From NCBI GenBank assembly GCA_905221215.1, contig CAJNCI010000008.1:1-64000 (forward strand): DNA of 64,000 nt. The letters are read 5' to 3'. A model generated the notes under the pieces. It did not search any database and had not been told where the DNA came from. It saw nothing but the letters and a program-made list of their open reading frames with translations. Positions 8,565-16,734 of this stretch are shown here, piece by piece (the stretch's first letter is position 1; every line of letters starts with the position of its first letter). Position numbers and translations under genes: made by a program. This DNA is from a bacterium. Its GTDB lineage: Bacteria > Bacillota > Bacilli > Lactobacillales > Streptococcaceae.

Positions 8565-9189
8565 AGTTGCCGTTTTTGCAGGCGGAGACCGCGGTCATTA
8601 TCGGACGGACTTTGATTGCTTTGTCGGTGTGGATCGGGGCTCGCTCTGGGTCTTAGAGGAAAAACTTCCTCTCGCCATAGCAGTTGGGGATTTTGATTCT
8701 GTAACCGCAGAAGAGCGTCAGTTGATTCAAAAACGTGCCCAGCATTTTGTCCAAGCTCAACCGGAAAAAGATGATACTGATCTGGAATTGGCTCTCTTAA
8801 CCGTCTTTGAGCAAAATCCTCAGGCTCAGGTCACTGTTTTCGGTGCTCTTGGTGGCCGTATTGACCATATGCTGGCTAATGTCTTTCTGCCTAGCAATCC
8901 CAAGTTGGCACCTTATATGCGCCAGATAGCGATTGAGGATGGGCAAAACTTGATTACCTATTGCCCAGAAGGGACCAGTCAGTTAGAACCTCGTTCAGAC
9001 TATGACTATCTTGCTTTTATGCCAGTTCGGGATAGCCAGCTGACCATTCTTGGTGCCAAGTATGAGTTGACAGAGGAAAATTTTTTCTTTAAAAAAGTGT
9101 ACGCTTCTAACGAATATATAGATAGGGAAGTGTCGGTGACTTGCCCAGATGGCTATGTGGTTGTCTTGCATAGCAAGGACAGGAGGTAG
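8527..9189 (+). CDS. Thiamine pyrophosphokinase
   Basis: Transfers pyrophosphate from ATP to thiamine to make the cofactor ThDP. It has 220 residues, close to the family norm. Motifs seen are FAGGD near the N-terminus, VDRGS, VGDFDSV, the acidic EKDDTDLELAL and GALGGRIDHMLAN. The start at 8527 is chosen because GGGAG lies 6 bases ahead; it overlaps the end of rpe by 38 bases in another frame. The first 14 or so residues (to NNW) precede the conserved fold and may be a lineage-specific extension. The product would supply ThDP for transketolase, which uses the pentose produced by Rpe. Confidence 0.9.
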   Translation: MSEYKLSENNWTRVAVFAGGDRGHYRTDFDCFVGVDRGSLWVLEEKLPLAIAVGDFDSVTAEERQLIQKRAQHFVQAQPEKDDTDLELALLTVFEQNPQAQVTVFGALGGRIDHMLANVFLPSNPKLAPYMRQIAIEDGQNLITYCPEGTSQLEPRSDYDYLAFMPVRDSQLTILGAKYELTEENFFFKKVYASNEYIDREVSVTCPDGYVVVLHSKDRR

Positions 9190-9190
9190 G

Positions 9191-10447
9191 ATGGAAAGTT
9201 TACTTGTTCTATTATTGATTGCCAATCTAGCTGGGCTTTTTCTGATTTGGCAAAGACAGGATAAGCAGGAAAAACATCTTAGCAAGAGTTTGGAGGATCA
9301 GGCAGATCATTTATCAGACCAGTTGGATTATCGTTTTGAACAAGCCAGACAAGCCAGCCAGTTGGATCAAAAAGATTTGGAAGTGGCTGTTAGCGACCGT
9401 TTGCAAGAAGTGCGAATAGAATTGCACCAAGGTCTGACTCAGGTTCGTCAAGAAATGACAGATAATCTCTTGCAAACTAGAGACAAGACTGACCAACGCC
9501 TCCAAGCCTTGCAGGAATCAAATGAGCAACGTTTGGAACAAATGCGCCAGACGGTCGAGGAAAAACTAGAAAAAACCTTGCAGACACGTTTACAGGCTTC
9601 CTTTGAGACAGTTTCCAAGCAACTGGAGTCGGTAAATCGTGGTCTGGGAGAAATGCAGACAGTTGCCCGTGATGTCGGAGCCCTTAACAAGGTTCTCTCT
9701 GGAACCAAAACGCGAGGAATTTTGGGAGAATTGCAACTGGGGCAAATCATTGAAGACATTATGACACCAGCCCAGTATGAACGAGAATACGCAACGGTTG
9801 AAAACTCCAGTGAACGAGTGGAGTACGCTATCAAGTTGCCTGGACAGGGTGACCAGGAATATGTCTATTTGCCGATTGACTCCAAGTTTCCACTGGCGGA
9901 TTATTACCGCTTGGAAGAAGCTTATGAAGCAGGTGACAAGGATGAAATCGAACGTTGTCGCAAGTCACTTCTAGCAAGTGTCAAGCGCTTTGCCAAGGAT
10001 ATCAAGAGCAAGTACATAGCACCGCCTCGGACGACCAATTTTGGAGTCTTGTTTGTTCCGACAGAAGGTCTCTACTCAGAAATTGTCCGCAATCCGGTTT
10101 TCTTTGATGATTTGAGGCGGGAGGAGCAAATTATTGTCGCTGGTCCAAGTACCCTATCAGCCCTTCTCAATTCCCTATCAGTTGGCTTCAAGACCCTCAA
10201 TATCCAAAAGAGTGCTGACCATATTAGTAAGACCCTTGCCAGTGTCAAGACCGAGTTTGGCAAGTTTGGTGGCATTCTGGTCAAGGCACAAAAACATCTC
10301 CAACATGCCTCTGGCAATATTGATGAATTATTAAACCGTCGCACTACAGCTATCGAGCGGACGCTCCGTCACATTGAGTTATCAGAAGGTGAGCCTGCGC
10401 TTGATCTACTCCATTTCCAAGAAGATGAGGAAGAATATGAAGATTAG
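9191..10447 (+). CDS. rmuC: RmuC-family DNA recombination protein
   Basis: 418 residues. One N-terminal membrane segment (about residues 3-20) precedes a long coiled coil (about 25-180, rich in Gln, Glu and Leu heptads). The conserved RmuC domain starts around residue 185 with RGILGELQLGQIIEDIM and includes PIDSKFPLADYYRL, FVPTEGLYSEIV and GPSTLSALLNSL. RmuC limits inversion at short inverted repeats in E. coli; the fold resembles a restriction-like nuclease but no activity is proved here. AGGAGG lies just upstream of the ATG at 9191. It overlaps yhaM by 11 bases. Confidence 0.92.
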   Translation: MESLLVLLLIANLAGLFLIWQRQDKQEKHLSKSLEDQADHLSDQLDYRFEQARQASQLDQKDLEVAVSDRLQEVRIELHQGLTQVRQEMTDNLLQTRDKTDQRLQALQESNEQRLEQMRQTVEEKLEKTLQTRLQASFETVSKQLESVNRGLGEMQTVARDVGALNKVLSGTKTRGILGELQLGQIIEDIMTPAQYEREYATVENSSERVEYAIKLPGQGDQEYVYLPIDSKFPLADYYRLEEAYEAGDKDEIERCRKSLLASVKRFAKDIKSKYIAPPRTTNFGVLFVPTEGLYSEIVRNPVFFDDLRREEQIIVAGPSTLSALLNSLSVGFKTLNIQKSADHISKTLASVKTEFGKFGGILVKAQKHLQHASGNIDELLNRRTTAIERTLRHIELSEGEPALDLLHFQEDEEEYED

Positions 10448-11378
10448 TCACATGAAAAAAGATGAGCTGTTTGAAGGCTTTTACCTAATCAAGTCAGCTG
10501 ATTTGAGGCAAACTCGCGCTGGGAAAAACTACCTAGCCTTTACCTTCCAAGATGATAGTGGCGAGATTGAAGGGAAACTCTGGGATGCCCAACCTCATAA
10601 CGTTGAGGCCTTTACAGCAGGTAAGGTTGTTCACATGAAAGGGCGCCGAGAAGTTTATAACAACACTCCACAGGTCAATCAAATTACTCTCCGCCTGCCT
10701 CAACCTGGTGAACCCAATGATCCAGCTGATTTCAAGGTCAAGTCGCCAGTTGATGTCAAGGAAATCCGTGACTATATGTCGCAGATGATTTTCAAAATAG
10801 AAAATCCTGTTTGGCAACGAATTGTCCGAAATCTATACACCAAGTACGATAAGGAATTCTATTCTTATCCAGCTGCCAAGACCAACCATCACGCCTTTGA
10901 AACGGGCTTGGCCTATCATACGGCGACCATGGTGCGTTTGGCAGATGCCATTAGTGAGGTCTATCCTCAGCTCAATAAGAGTCTGCTCTATGCAGGAATT
11001 ATGCTACATGACTTGGCTAAGGTCATTGAATTGACGGGACCAGACCAGACCGAGTACACAGTGCGAGGCAATCTTCTTGGACATATCGCTCTCATTGATA
11101 GCGAAATTACCAAGACAGTTATGGAACTCGGCATTGATGATACCAAGGAAGAAGTCGTTCTGCTTCGTCACGTTATCCTCAGCCACCACGGCTTACTTGA
11201 GTACGGAAGTCCAGTTCGTCCACGTATCATGGAGGCAGAGATTATCCATATGATTGACAATCTGGATGCTAGCATGATGATGATGTCAACAGCTCTTGCT
11301 CTGGTGGATAAGGGAGAGATGACCAATAAAATCTTCGCTATGGACAATCGTTCCTTCTATAAACCAGATTTAGATTAA
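10437..11378 (+). CDS. yhaM: 3'-5' exoribonuclease YhaM (Cbf)
   Basis: 313 residues, the same size as Bacillus YhaM. An OB-fold nucleic-acid-binding region (about 15-100, with FTFQDDSGEIEGKLWD) is followed by an HD hydrolase domain (about 150-290, with NHHAFETGLAYHT and MLHDLAKV giving the His and His-Asp metal ligands). In streptococci YhaM trims RNA 3' ends, typically by a few bases. Several in-frame Met codons are close together; 10437 is chosen because AGGAAG is well spaced and the length fits. An inverted repeat follows that doubles as a possible purR operator. Confidence 0.92.
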   Translation: MKISHMKKDELFEGFYLIKSADLRQTRAGKNYLAFTFQDDSGEIEGKLWDAQPHNVEAFTAGKVVHMKGRREVYNNTPQVNQITLRLPQPGEPNDPADFKVKSPVDVKEIRDYMSQMIFKIENPVWQRIVRNLYTKYDKEFYSYPAAKTNHHAFETGLAYHTATMVRLADAISEVYPQLNKSLLYAGIMLHDLAKVIELTGPDQTEYTVRGNLLGHIALIDSEITKTVMELGIDDTKEEVVLLRHVILSHHGLLEYGSPVRPRIMEAEIIHMIDNLDASMMMMSTALALVDKGEMTNKIFAMDNRSFYKPDLD

Positions 11379-11387
11379 TAATTTAAG

Positions 11388-11426
11388 AAAAACGAACATT
11401 TTTAGGGCAAGAATGTTCGTTTTTTT
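11388..11426 (+). promoter_or_regulatory. Inverted PurBox pair / yhaM terminator
   Basis: A perfect 13-bp inverted repeat (11388-11400 with 11412-11424) that ends in a T run, so it reads as an intrinsic terminator for yhaM. Each arm also contains the PurBox core CGAAC inside AAAACGAACATT, and the two cores are inverted and 17 bases apart (11398-11414). That is the spacing reported for PurR operators in Bacillus subtilis. It ends at the -35 position of the purR promoter. Both functions may hold. Confidence 0.7.
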
Positions 11427-11435
11427 ATGTGAATA

Positions 11436-11444
11436 TGGTATAAT
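11436..11444 (+). promoter_or_regulatory. purR extended -10 promoter
   Basis: TGG followed by TATAAT at 11439-11444, 38 bases before the purR start. The -35 position falls inside the distal PurBox arm. Confidence 0.75.
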
Positions 11445-11482
11445 AGATAAAATATCAAAATTAAATGAAGTGGGAAATAGAA

Positions 11483-12310
11483 ATGAAATTAAGAAGAAGT
11501 GATCGGATGGTTGTCATTTCCAACTATTTGATTAATAATCCTTATAAACTAACTAGTCTTAATACTTTTGCTGAAAAGTATGAATCTGCTAAATCATCTA
11601 TCTCAGAAGATATCGTCATTATCAAACGTGCCTTTGAGGAAATCGAAATCGGTCACATCCAGACTGTAACTGGGGCTGGTGGTGGTGTCATCTTCACACC
11701 ATCAATTTCGAGCCAGGATGCCAAGGAAATGGTTGAGGACTTGCGTGCCAAGTTGTCAGAAAGTGACCGTATCTTGCCAGGTGGCTATATCTACTTGTCA
11801 GATTTGCTTAGCACACCAGCCATCTTGAAAAATATTGGTCGCATTATTGCCAAGAGCTTTATGGATCAAAAAATTGATGCGGTTATGACAGTAGCGACCA
11901 AGGGTGTGCCACTTGCAAATGCAGTTGCCAATGTCCTCAATGTTCCTTTTGTCATTGTGCGCCGTGACTTGAAAATTACCGAAGGTTCAACAGTCAGCGT
12001 CAACTATGTATCAGGTTCAAGTGGTGACCGCATTGAGAAAATGTTCCTTTCAAAACGCAGTCTCAAGGCAGGCAGCCGTGTCTTGATTGTGGATGACTTC
12101 TTGAAAGGTGGCGGAACGGTCAACGGGATGATCAGTCTCTTGCGTGAGTTTGATTCAGAATTGGCTGGTGTCGCAGTCTTTGCGGACAATGCCCAAGAAG
12201 AACGTGAAAAGCAGTTTGACTACAAGTCACTCTTGAAGGTAACCAATATTGATGTCAAGAACCAAGCCATCGATGTTGAGGTTGGCAATATCTTTGACGA
12301 AGATAAATAA
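11483..12310 (+). CDS. purR: Purine operon regulator PurR
   Basis: 275 residues. An N-terminal winged-helix DNA-binding domain (about 1-75, starting KLRRSDRMVVISNYL) is joined to a phosphoribosyltransferase-type domain that senses PRPP (motif VLIVDDFLKGGGTVNGM at about 193-209). In Gram-positive cocci PurR binds PurBox sequences and controls purine synthesis; in Lactococcus it is an activator. ATG 11483 is chosen because homologues begin MKLRRSDR and GGGAA lies 7 bases upstream. A PurBox pair directly upstream suggests autoregulation. Confidence 0.95.
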   Translation: MKLRRSDRMVVISNYLINNPYKLTSLNTFAEKYESAKSSISEDIVIIKRAFEEIEIGHIQTVTGAGGGVIFTPSISSQDAKEMVEDLRAKLSESDRILPGGYIYLSDLLSTPAILKNIGRIIAKSFMDQKIDAVMTVATKGVPLANAVANVLNVPFVIVRRDLKITEGSTVSVNYVSGSSGDRIEKMFLSKRSLKAGSRVLIVDDFLKGGGTVNGMISLLREFDSELAGVAVFADNAQEEREKQFDYKSLLKVTNIDVKNQAIDVEVGNIFDEDK

Positions 12311-12376
12311 GAGATAGAACTAAAGGTTGGAACGATTGTCCCAGCCTTTCTTTGCAAATAGAATAGAAGGAAGCTT

Positions 12377-13627
12377 ATGAAAACACCATTTATCAATAGA
12401 GAAGACTTAGAAACGATTGTTGCTGAGTTCCCAACTCCCTTTCACTTGTATGATGAGAAGGGAATTCGTGAGAAGGCAAGAGCTGTCAACCAAGCCTTTT
12501 CGTGGAACAAAGGCTTTAAGGAATATTTTGCAGTCAAGGCAACTCCAACACCAGCTATCTTGAAAATCCTCCAAGAGGAAGGTTGCGGTGTGGACTGCTC
12601 TAGTTACGTAGAGCTTTTAATGAGCCATAAACTGGACTTTCCAGGTTCTGAGATTATGTTCTCTTCTAACAACACGCCAGACAAGGAATATGCCTATGCG
12701 CGTGAATTGGGAGCAACCATTAACTTGGATGCCTTTGAAGATATTGAACATCTGGAGCGAGCAGCAGGCATTCCAGAAATCATCTCTTGTCGTTACAATC
12801 CTGGCGGTGTTTTTGAACTGGGGACAGACATTATGGACAATCCTGGAGAAGCCAAGTTTGGGATGACTAAGGACCAGCTTTTTGAAGCCTTTGCAATTTT
12901 GAAGGAAAAAGGAGCCAAGATTTTTGGGATTCACTCCTTTCTAGCATCTAATACGGTGACCCATCTCTATTATCCAGAGTTGGCTCGTCAGCTTTTTGAA
13001 TTGGCTGTTGAAATCAAGGAAAAGTTGGGTATTTCGCTAGAATTTATCAATCTTTCTGGTGGTATTGGTGTTAACTATCGTCCTGATCAGGAACCAAATG
13101 ATATTGCCTTGATTGGTGAGGGAGTTCGTAAGGTGTATGAAGAAGTCCTTACACCAGCAGGTCTTGGTGATGTCAAGATTTTCACAGAATTGGGTCGCTT
13201 TATGTTAGCCCCTCATGGAGCTCTCGTCACAAGAGTTACCCATAAGAAGAAAACCTACCGTACCTATCTAGGTGTGGATGCATCAGCAGTCAACCTTATG
13301 CGTCCAGCCATGTATGGAGCCTACCACCATATTACCAACATAACTCGTCCAGAAGGAGCATCTGAGGTAGTAGACGTGGTTGGTTCTCTCTGTGAAAACA
13401 ATGATAAATTTGCAGTGAATCGCGAACTGCCTCATACAGAAATCGGTGATTTGCTGGTAATTCATGATACAGGTGCCCACGGTTTTTCAATGGGCTACCA
13501 GTACAACGCCAAACTTCGTTCTGCGGAAATCCTCTATACTGAAGAAGGCAAAGCGCGTCAAATCCGCCGTGCAGAGCGCCCTGAGGACTATTTTGCAACC
13601 TTGTATGGCTTTGATTTTGAAGAATAA
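12377..13627 (+). CDS. lysA: Diaminopimelate decarboxylase
   Basis: A fold-type III PLP enzyme, 416 residues, performing the last step of lysine biosynthesis (meso-diaminopimelate to lysine). The PLP lysine is K54 in YFAVKATPTP. Other marks are GCGVDCSSYVEL, the glycine loop LSGGIGVNYRP, and the catalytic Cys in GSLCENNDKF near the C-terminus. Streptococci of this group cross-link their wall with lysine, so the enzyme feeds both protein and peptidoglycan. A weak hairpin (12323-12352) lies between purR and this gene, and no lysine riboswitch is present upstream. A diaminopimelate specificity is inferred from family position; related decarboxylases exist. Confidence 0.88.
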   Translation: MKTPFINREDLETIVAEFPTPFHLYDEKGIREKARAVNQAFSWNKGFKEYFAVKATPTPAILKILQEEGCGVDCSSYVELLMSHKLDFPGSEIMFSSNNTPDKEYAYARELGATINLDAFEDIEHLERAAGIPEIISCRYNPGGVFELGTDIMDNPGEAKFGMTKDQLFEAFAILKEKGAKIFGIHSFLASNTVTHLYYPELARQLFELAVEIKEKLGISLEFINLSGGIGVNYRPDQEPNDIALIGEGVRKVYEEVLTPAGLGDVKIFTELGRFMLAPHGALVTRVTHKKKTYRTYLGVDASAVNLMRPAMYGAYHHITNITRPEGASEVVDVVGSLCENNDKFAVNRELPHTEIGDLLVIHDTGAHGFSMGYQYNAKLRSAEILYTEEGKARQIRRAERPEDYFATLYGFDFEE

Positions 13628-13690
13628 TCTGAGAATAGATTGAAAATGAAATTGAAAAACAGATTGCTTTCTAAAAAATAGGCAAAAATC

Positions 13691-13738
13691 TTGTTTTTCC
13701 TTCAAGTCGTGATATAATAAAACTATAAAACGTTTTCA
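13691..13738 (+). promoter_or_regulatory. pflA promoter with candidate cre site
   Basis: TTGTTT (13691-13696) and TATAAT (13713-13718) with 16 bases between; the -10 is extended (TGA). Just downstream at 13725-13738, AAAACGTTTTCA matches the catabolite-repression cre consensus except for its first two positions. CcpA control would fit a fermentation gene. Confidence 0.6.
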
Positions 13739-13752
13739 AGGAAGGTAACGAT

Positions 13753-14547
13753 ATGTCTGAAGAAACAATTGATTATGGACAAGTGACAGGAATGGTGCAT
13801 TCGACAGAAAGCTTTGGGTCAGTAGATGGGCCTGGGATTCGCTTTATTGTCTTTTTGCAGGGCTGTCACATGCGTTGCCAGTATTGCCACAATCCTGATA
13901 CTTGGGCTATGGAGTCCAATAAATCACGTGAACGGACGGTAGATGATGTCTTGACAGAGGCCTTGCGCTATCGCGGTTTCTGGGGAAATAAGGGCGGTAT
14001 TACAGTCAGTGGGGGAGAAGCTCTCTTGCAGATTGATTTCCTGATTGCCCTCTTCACCAAGGCTAAGGAACAAGGAATCCACTGTACTTTGGATACCTGT
14101 GCCCTTCCATTCCGTAATAAACCACGTTACCTTGAAAAGTTTGACAAGCTCATGGCAGTCACTGACTTGGTTCTCTTGGATATCAAGGAAATTAACGAAG
14201 AACAGCACAAGATTGTCACTAGCCAAACCAATAAAAACATCCTGGCCTGTGCCCAGTATCTATCAGATATTGGAAAACCTGTCTGGATTCGCCACGTGTT
14301 AGTTCCAGGCTTAACAGACAGAGACGATGACTTGATTGAGCTTGGTAAGTTCGTCAAGACCCTCAAAAATGTTGATAAGTTTGAAATCCTTCCTTATCAT
14401 ACCATGGGTGAGTTCAAGTGGCGTGAACTTGGGATTCCTTATTCACTTGAAGGAGTCAAACCACCAACAGCAGACCGTGTGAAAAACGCTAAAAAACTCA
14501 TGGATACCGAAAGTTATCAAGACTATATGAAACGTGTACATGGATAA
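13753..14547 (+). CDS. pflA: Pyruvate formate-lyase activating enzyme
   Basis: A radical-SAM enzyme of 264 residues that places the glycyl radical on pyruvate formate-lyase under anaerobic conditions. The [4Fe-4S] cluster motif CxxxCxxC is C38, C42 and C45 in GCHMRCQYCHNP. The SAM-contact GGEALLQ block and a full-length partial TIM barrel are present. The pyruvate formate-lyase gene itself is not in this window, so activator and target are unlinked here. Confidence 0.96.
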   Translation: MSEETIDYGQVTGMVHSTESFGSVDGPGIRFIVFLQGCHMRCQYCHNPDTWAMESNKSRERTVDDVLTEALRYRGFWGNKGGITVSGGEALLQIDFLIALFTKAKEQGIHCTLDTCALPFRNKPRYLEKFDKLMAVTDLVLLDIKEINEEQHKIVTSQTNKNILACAQYLSDIGKPVWIRHVLVPGLTDRDDDLIELGKFVKTLKNVDKFEILPYHTMGEFKWRELGIPYSLEGVKPPTADRVKNAKKLMDTESYQDYMKRVHG

Positions 14548-14551
14548 TAAC

Positions 14552-14578
14552 AAAGCCTGATGGAAACATCGGGCTTTT
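14552..14578 (+). terminator. pflA terminator
   Basis: An 11-bp stem with one G.U pair and a GAAA loop (14552-14562 with 14567-14577), ending in a T run. Confidence 0.85.
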
Positions 14579-14585
14579 GAGTTAC

Positions 14586-14616
14586 AAAAAAAGACTTAGC
14601 AAACTAGCTAAGCCTT
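14586..14616 (-). terminator. yidC terminator
   Basis: On the minus strand, GCTTAGC pairs with GCTAAG around a short loop, followed by seven T. It lies directly after the yidC stop, facing the pflA terminator. Confidence 0.85.
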
Positions 14617-14623
14617 TTTCTTC

Positions 14624-15550
14624 TTATCTTGAACGTTGTTTTCCAGCGTTACGATTTTTGTGTTTTTTCTTGCTTGTGATAGCAGTTGGTTGTTCAGGGG
14701 TAACGTCTTTTCGTCCGTTTGCTGTTGAGAAAGCACTTGCTTTTGGTGGGTTCTTTGCCAGTTCTTCACGGACTTTTTTGCGAAGTTTTGGACGAACGAT
14801 ATAGTTGACGATAAACTGTTGGAGAATCATCATGAAACCACCGACAACCCAGTAAAGTGTAACACTAGCTGGTGAGAAGAGGGAGAAGACGACAATCATG
14901 AGTGGGCTCATGTAAATCATTTTCTTGATTTGTTCTCTTTGCATTTCATCTTCTACTCCGTGAAGTGAAAGGAGCGATTGAAGATAGTAAAGGACACCAG
15001 CGCAGGCAACTAAAATCATACTTGGAGAACCTAGAGGAATGCCTAGGTAGCTTGCTTGAGCAACCCCTTCGGTATGTTGGGCAGCAAAGTAGATCGCAGA
15101 GAAGAAAGGCATTTGAAGGAGGATAGGGAAACATCCTACACCACCAAACATGCTGATGCCATGCTCTTTTTGAGCAGCAAAGAGAGCTTGTTGGGCTTCG
15201 AGTTTTTCTTCTTGAGTAGTTGCTTCCTTGAGACGAGTTTGATGTGGTTCAAGGACGTGTTTGAGGGCGTTCATCTTTTCAGAGTGAAGCGTTGCCTTCC
15301 ATGATTGGTAGATACCAAGCGGCAAGATAATCAAGCGCACGATAATGGTTACGATGATGATACCAACCCCAAAACCAAGTCCCTTGTCATTGGCAAAGTA
15401 CTTGATAGCTTCAGCCATCGGCGCTCCGATAGTATTCCAAATAAATCCTGTTGGCTGGCCTGTGGCTTTATCGACATTGACACAGCCAGTCAAGACAAGC
15501 AACATAGCTACTCCCATAGCTGAGAGTGCAAAACGTTTAATAGATTTCAC
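14624..15550 (-). CDS. yidC: Membrane protein insertase YidC/OxaA
   Basis: 308 residues. A lipoprotein signal with Cys23 (LTGC) marks it as a Gram-positive SpoIIIJ/YidC-type insertase that folds and inserts membrane proteins beside or without SecYEG. Five membrane segments can be placed; the conserved core arginine is in IIIVTIIVRLIILPLG, and the FPILLQMPFF loop is typical. The tail after about residue 250 is very basic (KKKHKNRNAGKQRSR), as in YidC2 forms that can contact ribosomes. Start is GTG at 15550 with AAGAAGGA upstream. Its linkage to acyP matches pneumococcal YidC2. A second yidC is expected elsewhere beside rnpA. Confidence 0.93.
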   Translation of the reverse strand: MKSIKRFALSAMGVAMLLVLTGCVNVDKATGQPTGFIWNTIGAPMAEAIKYFANDKGLGFGVGIIIVTIIVRLIILPLGIYQSWKATLHSEKMNALKHVLEPHQTRLKEATTQEEKLEAQQALFAAQKEHGISMFGGVGCFPILLQMPFFSAIYFAAQHTEGVAQASYLGIPLGSPSMILVACAGVLYYLQSLLSLHGVEDEMQREQIKKMIYMSPLMIVVFSLFSPASVTLYWVVGGFMMILQQFIVNYIVRPKLRKKVREELAKNPPKASAFSTANGRKDVTPEQPTAITSKKKHKNRNAGKQRSR

Positions 15551-15627
15551 TGTTTTTATTCCTTCTTAAAAAATTATACCTTTCTATTCTACTGTTTTTT
15601 TACAAAATATACAATAGTTCTAGAGAC

Positions 15628-15906
15628 CTAATTTGCGATTTTAAAGTCAGGGTAAGGAGGAAAGTTGCTCAGTTGGACATCTAAGTAGCTAACTTTTGAA
15701 AAAGGTGTAGGTCCTTTTCGTATTTCTTGGATAAATTTTGCCATGATAGCAGATGAGTCTGCTTGGGCTAAGATCTCCACTGTGCCATCGTCGTTATTCC
15801 ATACTCGGCCTGTGATGCCACCAATTTCAAGCGCCAGGCTGTAAACACCCCAACGAAAGCCAACTCCCTGAACCCTGCCTTGGGCAATCATTCTAACCTT
15901 TTGCAT
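15628..15906 (-). CDS. acyP: Acylphosphatase
   Basis: 92 residues, a complete small alpha/beta enzyme that hydrolyses acyl phosphates. The active-site set is present: the phosphate loop QGRVQGVGFRW with Arg18, and the catalytic Asn in GRVWNNDDGTVE. The gene lies 77 bases upstream of yidC on the same strand. A separate promoter for yidC may lie in that gap (TTGTAT, 17 bases, TAGAAT on the minus strand). It diverges from the methyltransferase gene at 15940. Confidence 0.93.
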   Translation of the reverse strand: MQKVRMIAQGRVQGVGFRWGVYSLALEIGGITGRVWNNDDGTVEILAQADSSAIMAKFIQEIRKGPTPFSKVSYLDVQLSNFPPYPDFKIAN

Positions 15907-15924
15907 ACCAAACCCCTTTGATTG

Positions 15925-15933
15925 TGTTATAAT
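15925..15933 (+). promoter_or_regulatory. Extended -10 promoter predicting leaderless mRNA
   Basis: TGT then TATAAT at 15928-15933. The ATG at 15940 begins exactly where transcription should start (seven bases after the last T). No ribosome-binding site is visible before this ATG. Confidence 0.7.
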
Positions 15934-15939
15934 ATTTCT

Positions 15940-16680
15940 ATGACTATTATAACCTCAAAAGCCAATTCTGTGGTAAAAAATGCCAAGAAATTACACCAAA
16001 AAAAATACCGCAAGTCTACCTATTTGATTGAAGGTTGGCACTTGTTTGAAGAAGCTGTTCAAGCTGGGGTGACGATTGAGAAGATTTTTACCCTAGAAAG
16101 TTACCGAGATCAGTTAGCTGCTTTTCCACAAACTGTCTGGGTATCAGAGGATATTTTGCTGGATTTGGCAGATTCTCAGACTCCACAGGGAATTGTTGCC
16201 GTCGTTCAAAAAGAAGAAGTTGGACAAGCTGACTTTAGTCAGGGCAAGTTCTTGTTTTTGGAAGATGTGCAAGATCCTGGTAATGTGGGAACCATTATTC
16301 GGACTGCGGATGCAGCAGGCTTTACAGGAGTCATTGTCTCAGATAAGTCAGCAGACATCTATAGTCTTAAGACCTTGCGTTCTATGCAAGGCAGTCATTT
16401 CCATCTGCCCATTTATCGGATGTCGAGCCAAGCGCTTCTCGAGGAAACTAAAAAGGCAGGTATCCCTGTGCTGGCAACCACCCTTTCCAAGGATTCTAAA
16501 AATTATCGTGACTTGCCTCGTTTAGATCAGTTTATCTTGGTTATGGGAAATGAGGGTCAAGGGATTAGTCCCCTCATGGCTGAAAGTGCAGACCAGTTGG
16601 TCCATATTAGCATGAAAGGTCAGGCCGAGAGTCTCAATGTTGCAGTTGCAGCCGGTATTTTGATTTTCCATTTAAGCTAA
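15940..16680 (+). CDS. TrmH/SpoU-family RNA 2'-O-methyltransferase
   Basis: 246 residues. An N-terminal substrate-binding domain (about 1-95) precedes the SPOUT knot, recognised by LFLEDVQDPGNVGTIIRTADAAG (motif 1 with the catalytic Asn and Arg), VMGNEGQGIS (motif 2) and ISMKGQAESLNVAVAAGIL (motif 3). It resembles 23S rRNA 2'-O-methyltransferases of the RlmB/TsnR type, but the exact target nucleotide cannot be read from sequence. The ATG at 15940 is chosen because the conserved protein starts MTIITSKANS. Its promoter overlaps this start, so the message is probably leaderless. Confidence 0.9.
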   Translation: MTIITSKANSVVKNAKKLHQKKYRKSTYLIEGWHLFEEAVQAGVTIEKIFTLESYRDQLAAFPQTVWVSEDILLDLADSQTPQGIVAVVQKEEVGQADFSQGKFLFLEDVQDPGNVGTIIRTADAAGFTGVIVSDKSADIYSLKTLRSMQGSHFHLPIYRMSSQALLEETKKAGIPVLATTLSKDSKNYRDLPRLDQFILVMGNEGQGISPLMAESADQLVHISMKGQAESLNVAVAAGILIFHLS

Positions 16681-16693
16681 TTTTAACTTTCTT

Positions 16694-16702
16694 TGTTATA
16701 AT
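16694..16702 (+). promoter_or_regulatory. BI-1 gene promoter
   Basis: TGT followed by TATAAT at 16697-16702, an extended -10, 32 bases before the ATG, which has GAAAAGGAG upstream. Confidence 0.7.
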
Positions 16703-16734
16703 CAAGGAAAGACACTCATAGAAAAGGAGAAAAG

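Noticed and set aside
12311..12376. A lysine riboswitch before lysA
   Set aside because: The gap is only 66 bases, far too short, and holds just a weak hairpin.
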